From contig JAPEHQ010000023.1 in assembly GCA_027405735.1 (NCBI GenBank), positions 248,001 to 312,000 on the forward strand: 64,000 bases of DNA, written 5' to 3'. The notes under the pieces are model-generated. The model saw only the letters and a list, made by a program, of their open reading frames with translations, was not told the DNA's origin and did not search any database. The DNA is from Mucor racemosus (Eukaryota; Mucoromycota; Mucoromycetes; Mucorales; Mucoraceae). How positions within the stretch are numbered: position 1 is the stretch's first letter; each line of letters starts with the position of its first letter. The translations under genes were made by a program, and so were the position numbers. This document shows, piece after piece, positions 56,281 to 64,000 of this stretch.

Positions 56281-58474
56281 TTTTTTTTTTTGTAGTAAAA
56301 GAAAGAAAAAAGAAATTATGTATGTAGACTATTAAAGGTCTAGAATAGAAAACCCCAATTAAACCAACCAATCAAAGTGAAATAATTAACATGCACAATG
56401 TGCATTTTCCTCAAAAACAGGTTATGTGGCACTTGAAATTTAATGCTGCCAAGAGTCGCTGATATTGCTGATGATAATGACAGAGTAGCTCAAGTAACTT
56501 TTATATCTAAAAGGCATGGCTAAAAGTGTTTTAATCAAATGAGAATTTATATAAAAGCATAGAATTGATCATGTAAAACAAACTACGACTCAGAAGAGGC
56601 CCTGGATAAAGGGAAATAATCTAATGACAGTTTTGACATTTTACACAGAAAACTGGACATTCGTAGTATCTTTACGACTATATCTTTATGGTTAAGCTGT
56701 AAAAGTCTATTAATAAAACGTATGTAATTGAAAATGCCTTGTACAATAGCAATCCAAATTTTATGAATTTGTGACATAAAACTGTTGAATATTTACGTTA
56801 TTGTACGATTTCAATTCTGTTTTTTTTTGGGAAATCTCAACATGCTTGACATGCAGAATCAAAGTAGACGACGCAATCGTAAAATACAATTATTTTAGAC
56901 ATGTAATTCTGATAATTATCTTGGTAAAAGGTCCTATTTTTCGGGCAAAAAAAAAACAAGTACAAATTTAGAAAATAGACAAAAAATTGCCATATACAAA
57001 CTAAAAACCTATTGTAATTTCCTATTACTACTCTTCTGTATTAAACGCATTATTATCAGCATTTCATTATTCAAAATCAAGATTTTGTAGCAGTTAAATC
57101 CAGAGCAAAGAGACATGGCAAATGTAAAATGGGAGGTGATATCGGAGGTTACATTTGGGGAAACAACACAACTGCTATCTTTCTGGTTTAGCTTGACATT
57201 TCGAAAAAAAAAAAAAGATCACTTAAAGGATTTTTATAATCAAAAATATATAACAAGGTTGTATAATTATTTTAATAAATTACATGTAATTTTATATGCT
57301 CTACAAGATGAAATTTTATTTTGATAAAGTTGTAACACAGAATTTTCAGATAATCTCGTTAAACTTCGTTTTTCATTTTTATGAGGAATATCAAAAATGT
57401 TGGCTTGCCGCCTCTAAATAAATGATATCGCATGAAAAATTGAATTTTATGAATTTTTTAGATTTCAAATGAGGTATGGTAAGGCAAAAATCGAGCTGAA
57501 ATTATCAAATGAAAAAAAAAAAAGCGCAGAAATGCTTCAGAATGAATCAACTAACGAGGGTATTCTTTTGATATGCTTCTGAGAGCTAAAAATGGCCGCA
57601 AACAACTAAAACGAAGTATTCGAATGCGGTTTTTAGGCCTAATTTTGCTAAATTGCTTGTACTTGACATGTGTATATCGGCGTTACATATGTATTAATGA
57701 TTTAATTTCATGATTTTCGACTTTCTACATCTAGCAACTGCAAAACAAGTGGTGTATTGAGGTGAAAGTCATTGTATTTCAGCTCGATAGCTTCTGTTAT
57801 TGGATCAGAAATCATGCTTACAAACCAAATATCTCTTTTCAGACAGTTCTATTGGTCGCTTAATTGATTATTATATTGATTTAATGCATTTCTTTTGTAT
57901 ACCAACTGTCTATTACCTTTGAATCAAAGGTTTTTATTGGATTAGAAGACCTTATCTATGAACAGTGGACTCATGAGTTTAGTCAGTTTATTATTAGAAT
58001 CCTGTTTGGTATACATTAAATAATTCTTTTTAGCTATTCCATGAAATGATACAATAGATGTAAGTTTATAATAGGTTCGCAGACATCTCTAGGGTATTGC
58101 TGTATTTTTTTTTTTTTTTTTACCGTTATTAAACATATAAAAGTTTTAAAAAATTAGTGGCCAAAACCTAGGCAAATATCATATTCCGTCAGCCGCGGCT
58201 TTTTTCCCCCATACAGATTTCATTATAAAATATTACAATGTTGTATACATTTACAAAAGCGTTTTTGAATTGAAAATGTGAGTTTTGGATTTTATTGACA
58301 AAAAAACATTGTGTTTTTTTACTTTTGTAGGGGGGGGAGGATTTTATAGACTATACAATTTTGTTGATGTAAGCAAAATAAAATGATTTTCTCACAAAAA
58401 TATAAAGAAAAAAGTTATGATAATGTAGAAGTACAAAAAAAAGGAAATGAGAATTATATAAATGATGAAATTAT
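56281..58474. other. 2.2-kb intergenic region
   Basis: The first 150 bp upstream of the PDI start are its promoter. The rest is AT-rich with no supported gene; the small frames at 56583-56777 and 57115-57324 have no family resemblance. CAGCCGCGGCTTTTTT at 58190 is a short GC palindrome followed by Ts. The last 100 bp hold the 6PGDH 3' UTR. Confidence 0.5.
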
Positions 58475-60140
58475 TTAAGCATCATAAGTAGAGGCAGAAA
58501 CATTACCACCCTTACCAGTCCAGTTGGTATGGACGTGCTTACCGGGAGCTTCCAAAAGTTCATAAGTGTGAGCACCAAAGTAATCACGTTGAGCTTGAAG
58601 GAGGTTAGCGGGGAGGATTTCATGACGGAGACCATCATAGAAGTTCAAAGCAGTGGAAAGAGCAGGAGTAGGGATACCCAATTGAACAGCTTGAGCAATA
58701 ACAGATCTCCAAGAACCTTGAGCATCAGAAGTAGCCTTTTGGAAGAAAGGATCGAACAACAAGTTCTCGAGCTCGGGGTTGGTAGTGTAAGCATCCTTAA
58801 TCTTACCCAAGAAGACGGAACGGATGATACAACCGCCACGCCACATGAGGGCAATACCGGCAAAGTTCAAGTTCCAGTTATAGTCCTTACCAGCTTGACG
58901 CATCAACATGAAACCTTGAGCATAAGAGACAATCTTGGAAGCGTAAAGAGCTTGACCGAGTTGAGCAATGAACTTGGCCTTATCACCTTCGAACTTGTAA
59001 GAGGGACCTTCCAAAATCTTGGAAGCACGGACACGTTCACCCTTAAGAGAAGAGAGACAACGAGCATAGACAGCTTCACCAATCAAGGTGACGGGAATAC
59101 CACGATCAAGAGAGTCAATACCGGTCCACTTACCAGTACCCTTTTGACCAGCGGTATCGAGGATCTTTTCAACGAGAGGAGAACCATCGGTATCCTTGTA
59201 CTTGAGGATATCACGAGTAATTTCGATCAAGAAAGAATCTAATTCACCCTTGTTCCATTCTTCGAAAGTTTGAGCCATCTCATCGTGAGACATACCGAGA
59301 CCTTCCTTCATGATTTGATAGACTTCACAAATCAATTGCATATCTCCGTATTCTATAATAATAGAAGCAAATTATAGTTAGAATCCCGAATGCGATTGTC
59401 AATATGACGCGTTGTTATTTTATAAACTTACCGATACCGTTGTGAACCATCTTGACATAATGACCAGCACCAGATTCACCGACCCACTCACAACAAGGAG
59501 CACCATCGGGAGCCTTAGCAGAGATATCTTGGAAGATGTTCTTAATATGAGGCCAGGCCTTGGGGTTACCACCGGGCATCAAAGAAGGACCATAACGGGC
59601 ACCTTCTTCACCACCAGAGACACCGGAACCAACGAAAAGGATACCCTTTCCTTCTAATTCCTTAGCACGACGGATAGAGTCGGGGAAATGAGAGTTACCA
59701 CCATCAATGATGATATCACCGTCTTCGAGGAAAGGCAACAATTGATCAATGAAAGCATCAACAGCAGAACCAGCCTTGACAAGGAGCATAACCTTTCTGG
59801 GACGCTTCAACTTGGCACAGAGCTCCTCAACGGAGTGAGCACCAACAATTTGAGTACCCTTAGCCTCGTTGGCCAAGAAATCGTCAACCTTGGAGGTAGT
59901 ACGGTTGTAAGCACAGACGGTATAACCGTGATCGTTCATGTTCAAGATGAGATTTTGACCCTAATAATGCAATTTAAAGTTAGATTTCATTGGCAACATG
60001 AAAATGTAATGGGAATATTTACCATGACGGCCAAACCAATAAGACCAATATCAGCACTATAATTGATTGAAATGTTATGATTAATGCATTGATCATTTGA
60101 CTCATTGCCACACTTTTACAACTTACACAGCTTCAACCAT
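58475..60140 (-). CDS. GND1: 6-phosphogluconate dehydrogenase, decarboxylating
   Basis: Converts 6-phosphogluconate and NADP+ to ribulose 5-phosphate, CO2 and NADPH in the cytosolic pentose phosphate pathway. Four exons: 60140-60127 (only 14 bp), 60056-60023, 59960-59432 and 59352-58475, giving 484 residues, normal for the family. Seen: the dinucleotide fold (ADIGLIGLAVMGQNL, residues 5-19), catalytic Lys in GAGHYVKMVHNGIEYGDM, and the signature ILDTAGQKGTGKW. The C-terminal RRDYFGAHTYE-type region ends GKGGNVSASTYDA. The first exon codes only MVEA plus part of a codon, which explains why the N-terminus is easily missed. Codon use is more GC-rich than in the neighbours, as expected for a highly expressed gene. 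Confidence 0.97.
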
Positions 60141-61625
60141 TTTAATTATTGAATATAAATTTAATTTCTTGGAGAAATGTAAAGAAAAGAAGGGAAAAAA
60201 GAGAAAAACTCGAACGGATTGAAACCAGAATGCACCATTATATAGCCAAATGCTTCTCAGGATGATGTAAGTGGCGACGGGTGCCTGCATTAGGACTGCT
60301 TAAACACAAAAGCAATAGGAGTGGGAAAGCTTTTGTGTTTATAATCATCAAAAAGATCTAAAATGTCCTTATCTTTCATCAGGCAAGGATGATAATCTAA
60401 TTTTAAAGAATTATTTCTCCAAAATTCATATAACTTTTTTCGCTAAACTCTTTTGATATATCGTATTTTGCTTCTTTACAACATGTTTACTATTTTCTTT
60501 ATGGAATTAAAATGTAAAACGCGAAGCTGTATCATCGATAATCAAATGAACATTTTGTTATCCCGAAGCCTCAAAATGGAAGATTCGAATATTTTACTGC
60601 AATATCCCGAAGCAAATTTAACCGGTCCGACTTAAACTCTAAAAAATTGGGGCTATTTTGATTAATAACTCACCCTCTTCATGTTTACGTAAGGATATTA
60701 TAAGTTTATAATCATGTACAATAATACGCCATCTTTATTTTTGATGAGTTTGCCCCCTCTCCTTATCTCTTCAAAAACAGACGAAAAAAAAAAACGAGGC
60801 TTAAAATCAAGACACGCCTCATTTCTCACATCAACACATTTTTATTGTTTATTTACAATAAACATTTGAAAGATATTGCTATCCGCGGACAAGAGATTGG
60901 CATTGATCTGGTTTATTTTGCACTAAACCTAAACTAAAACCGATGTGATACATGGAAAAAAATGGATTTAATTCTGCTGCCAATTAAATGTGTGCAACAC
61001 TTGAGCTCCTCATTTCCTAGTGAAAAGTATGGACAAACAGATTATGTAAGCTACAAATATTTGGGGATCCGTTGAATCTGAATATCTCCGAGCCTTTATT
61101 TTGAGATACACGTTCTATTTACTAAAATAAAAAAGCCCTGTAAAGAAGGAATAAAGGATCAATTTCACATCTTGTGTAATCCGCTTTCTCATCATGTAAT
61201 GATTAATTGTTATAAAGGGTGCTGCTGAAATCCACGGGAATTTCTTGTTTATTCTACGATAACATTTATATTCACCGTATAAAAGAAACTAGGTTTGGCT
61301 TTTGCTGTTGCTTCTCTTTAGATTAGTAGTAATAAAAATTACCTGTTGAGTGAGAATTGATAGAGATTTGCAAAATGCATTGACTATACCAACATTCCAC
61401 TATTTCTTTATATTTTGCATTAATATAATATCAACTCATTTGCCAATGTTTTATGCATAAACTGTTGGTCTTTTCTTATTAAAATTAATCAAATTATTAT
61501 TTATTATTCAAATTTAGGTCGCCTATATTTTTTAAAAAAAAAGGCCTTTTTTCTTTACGTAATATGGATAAATTTTACAGGAATCATACTGTAATGTAAA
61601 ACGTGGCGTTAAAATATGTTAATTA
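60141..61625. other. 1.5-kb intergenic region
   Basis: Upstream of 6PGDH, with a C/T- and A-rich leader. No gene is supported; the 60-codon frame at 60453 has no resemblance. AAAAGG and AGGCCTTTTTTCT-like runs near 61540 precede the stomatin 3' end. Confidence 0.5.
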
Positions 61626-62921
61626 TTAGTTTGTAGGGCCAACTTGCGAAGGAGGAAGGGGCACGAATATTGTCTTTGGACCGGAACCATTTCTACTCAT
61701 TGATTGTAATGTTTCCAAATAACGAATTTGTATTGCTGCTGGTGTGTTTAAAATATCAGCTGCATCACGCATTAATTTGGCTGCTTCAACTTCAGCTTTA
61801 GATGTAATCACTCGAGATTCACCTAATCTTTTAGCTTGTGCTGCAGATGAAAGTGATTCTTGCAAATGTTGAGACAATGTAATATCTTTAACCAGCGTAG
61901 ATTCAATCTATATTATGTAATCAGCTTGGGTTTCTTTGTTGAATTCCCTTTAAATTAAATTACCTTGACTCCCCAGCTTTTGGCAATAGGGCCAATAATT
62001 TCATGCAATTCCTCGGAAATGGCTTCTCTGTTTTCAATAAGATCTTGAACAGAATGACCACCACAAACATCACGCAAAGATGTGCTTGCTCTATTAAATT
62101 ATATAATTTTAGTAAAAAATATAGGTTATCTAATATACTTTACAAACCTTTCAATCAATGCATGATTTACATCTGAGACACCATATACAGCTTGGTAAGG
62201 ATCAACTACGTGCCAATAAATAACTGATTCTAAATTTACACTGACATTGTCCTATAAATATGTAAATATCGATCAGTTAAACTACATGTATTACAAATAT
62301 AAACTCTAAAGAATTACCTTGGTAATAACATCTTGCTTGGGAATTTCAGTAACTTGGATAGTAATATCAATCCTTTTCAAATCTTCTGTCACTGGATTGA
62401 CCTTGACAAGTCCAGGATCAACGCACTTGTAGAATTTACCGAATTTTGTAACTAATCCAACATTTCCTAATTTAAAACAATAGATTATTAGCCTTTGAAC
62501 AAGTCAATGATAAGCTTACATAAGGCACATACCTTGACGGACTTTGTTGTAAGGATTAGGGCAACAAACAATGCAAGGAAACTATATTGATTTTACGTTA
62601 GATATACAATCAAAACTGATAAGGCGGTTGCAATTATCTTCTTACCGATCCAAAGAAACCCATTGTATTACCAATGCAAGTCATCATTGTCTCATAAAAC
62701 CCCTATAAATGTAAATCAACGTTAAATTTATTGATATAGTATGGTATAAATCTATTCGTACATGAGGAATATCTTTACTAATATCAAGTTCTCTTGCGTA
62801 AGAGGCTTGCACACCACGCACTGCAATGCCAACAGTAATATCATCTAGTAGTAGCAAATCAGTAAATCATCAGTTTATCTACACAAGTTTTGTTTCAAGT
62901 ACCTGCTTTGGAGTAACTCAT
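61626..62921 (-). CDS. Stomatin / SPFH (band 7) family protein A
   Basis: Membrane-associated scaffold of the SPFH family. Multi-exon gene of about 287 residues; exon 1 (62921-62903) codes only MSYSKA plus one base. Seen: a short N-terminal part, a Cys-rich hydrophobic hairpin (FGSFPCIVCCPNPY) that probably anchors it and may be acylated, then band 7: VGLVTKFGKFYKCVDPGL, TKDNVSVNLESVIYWHVVD, LRDVCGGHSVQDL, and the helical AAQAKRLGESRVITSKAEVE. The C-terminus is short, ending VPLPPSQVGPTN. Six or more short introns. It is divergent from the stomatin gene that starts at 63447, 525 bp away. Confidence 0.92.
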
Positions 62922-63446
62922 ATTAGATTTGTTTGTAAATTAAAGAAATAAAGTAAAATAAAAAGAGGAAAAGAGTATATAAGATTTGTGTTATTTTAAA
63001 TAGTTCAAGAGAAAAAGACGAAATAACGACAAGAAAGAATTTAGCTAACTTAATAGTTTTGAGAAATCTCTCACAGAAAATGAAAACAAGGTGTTTAAAA
63101 GGCGGCAAGGCGACACAAAAAATGCAGTGTTTATAGAGTATGAGCAGAATTATAGCTAAGTTTCATATGCAAACCATGCTAAGCAGTATGCTAAGGCTAA
63201 GCATTTTGGTCATAAAATTCACTTAAAAGGCGAAACTAGATTGAACCGCAACAATTGCTTAGCAGTTGTTACACTGGATTGCACTTTTGTGCTATTTGTA
63301 CGAGGTACTAAGCAGTCTTGTAATGCAACTTTCTGTATAATTTTCACACATGTATTTATTTCATATCTTGAAAAACCATCAGATATTTAACTTTACCACT
63401 TTTCTTTTGTATTTTTCATTTTTCTCGAATACTTTATCTTTCCAAC
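62922..63446. promoter_or_regulatory. Shared promoter region of two divergent stomatin genes
   Basis: 525 bp between divergent start codons. The word CTAAG(CA), in either orientation, occurs about six times between 63150 and 63320: TAGCTAAGTT, ATGCTAAGCAGT, ATGCTAAGG, CTAAGCAT, TTGCTTAGCAGT and ACTAAGCAGT. Such a cluster suggests a transcription factor site used for both genes, but no factor can be named. Confidence 0.55.
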
Positions 63447-64000
63447 ATGGCGACTCATAATAGCAATAATAATAACAAGAACCATAGCACGGATGACATT
63501 ATCCCCTTAACAAATCAAACTTACAGTAGAGGTGCTTCTCCTTCAATTAGCGGCCCTTCATCTGCTCATAATGCTAATGGTATTCAGCAAAAGAAGGGTG
63601 AATTTGCTACAAGTGGTGTACAACCTAGTTTCGCACTGAAACTTAACATCAACACAATTGATCATGTAAATAATATCTTTTGAAACAGAGATAATTTTAT
63701 GTTACTAATAGTAAATCAATAATAGGGATGGTACGGTAACATGATGAACGGCCTTGGTGCTATCATTGGTGGTCTTGGATCTGTAAGTATTTTCAATATC
63801 AGCAGCATCCTTGATTTTAATCAAATATCTATAGATTCCATGCTGTGTTTGCTGTCCTAATCCCTATAAACCTGTTAAACAAGGTAGTGTAGGTCTTATA
63901 TCTCGATTTGGCAAATTCTATAAATGTGTCGACCCTGGCCTTGTCAAAATCAATCCAGTAACTGAATCCATCACAAAAGTGGATGTCAAGATTCAAGTTG
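63447..64000 (+). CDS. Stomatin / SPFH family protein B, 5' part
   Basis: Cut by the window end. Exons seen: 63447-63665, 63726-63782 and 63835 onward, in frame. The N-terminal 73 residues form a polar, Asn/Ser-rich extension (THNSNNNNKNHSTDD, HNANGIQQ) that protein A lacks. Then GWYGNMMNGLGAIIGGLGS, the Cys-rich CCVCCPNPYKP, and the start of band 7 (VGLISRFGKFYKCVDPGL). It is a paralogue of the minus-strand gene next door. A decayed copy of its first exon lies at 40227. Confidence 0.92.

Noticed and set aside
58185..58205. CAGCCGCGGCT palindrome followed by a T run, like a terminator hairpin
   Set aside because: Rho-independent terminators do not apply to nuclear protein genes, and no Pol III boxes are nearby.
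58529..59242. 237-codon open frame on the plus strand
   Set aside because: It is antisense to 6PGDH and arises from biased codon use of that highly expressed gene.
1..64000. CRISPR arrays, rRNA genes, operons, phage
   Set aside because: None seen. The window is eukaryotic with spliced genes; repeats are dispersed or inverted and do not have regular spacers.

Overview
The window is nuclear DNA from a filamentous fungus. It is AT-rich, and the genes carry short introns of about 50-70 bp with GTAAGT-like donors and TAG acceptors. Gene content is eukaryotic: peroxisomal Lon, a Utp4/cirhin-type rRNA processing factor, an acyl-CoA-binding ankyrin protein, secreted GH3 beta-glucosidases, a CAP/Pry protein, a membrane PDI, 6-phosphogluconate dehydrogenase and stomatins. 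An early-diverging fungus such as Mucoromycota is my best guess, from overall style only; no marker here proves it.

Layout. 1-9.8 kb is mainly a gene block: the 3' part of peroxisomal Lon (+), an F-box protein (+), a repeat carrying a piece of a dynein intermediate chain gene (3.97-5.35 kb), UTP4 (+) and an ACBD6-like gene (-). 10-53.5 kb is an accessory region made mostly of repeats and duplications. It holds two intact GH3 beta-glucosidase genes in opposite orientation (10.1-12.5 kb - and 37.6-39.9 kb +), a third broken GH3 copy (29.5-30.2 kb), one intact CAP gene (28.2 kb), a 3' fragment of a second CAP copy (35.1 kb), a PP-loop ATPase of the Dph6/DUF71 family (35.4-36.1 kb), a 5' stomatin fragment (40.2 kb), two Tc1-type transposons, several LTR-like insertions and two multicopy anonymous repeat families. 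54-64 kb returns to ordinary genes: a membrane PDI (-), 6PGDH (-), and two divergent stomatin genes (- and +, the latter cut by the window end).

Two anonymous repeat families dominate. Family A (about 1.1-1.4 kb; 14.1, 31.0, 33.7 and 41.0 kb) belongs to the duplicated block around the glucosidase genes. Family D (about 1.4-3.3 kb per copy; 4, 19, 21.3, 43-46, 46-50 and 51-53 kb) has a conserved non-coding core. In three copies it carries an exon of a cytoplasmic dynein intermediate chain gene together with the start of its following intron, so the capture was at DNA level. Family D copies were later hit by other elements: a solo LTR with a GTCCC target duplication, a Tc1-like element with TA duplication, a 1.64-kb Tc1 transposon with 216-bp terminal inverted repeats, and a smaller LTR. 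Two large inverted repeats (31.1-34.8 and 46.1-53.4 kb) have arms that are near-identical in patches and diverged elsewhere, which suggests gene conversion.

The segment CAP - Dph6-like - upstream region - GH3 next to family A was duplicated in inverted orientation (10.1-15.5 kb against 33.7-39.9 kb) and partly a third time (28.2-32.1 kb). The copies then decayed differently. One GH3 copy has an intron that the other two lack.
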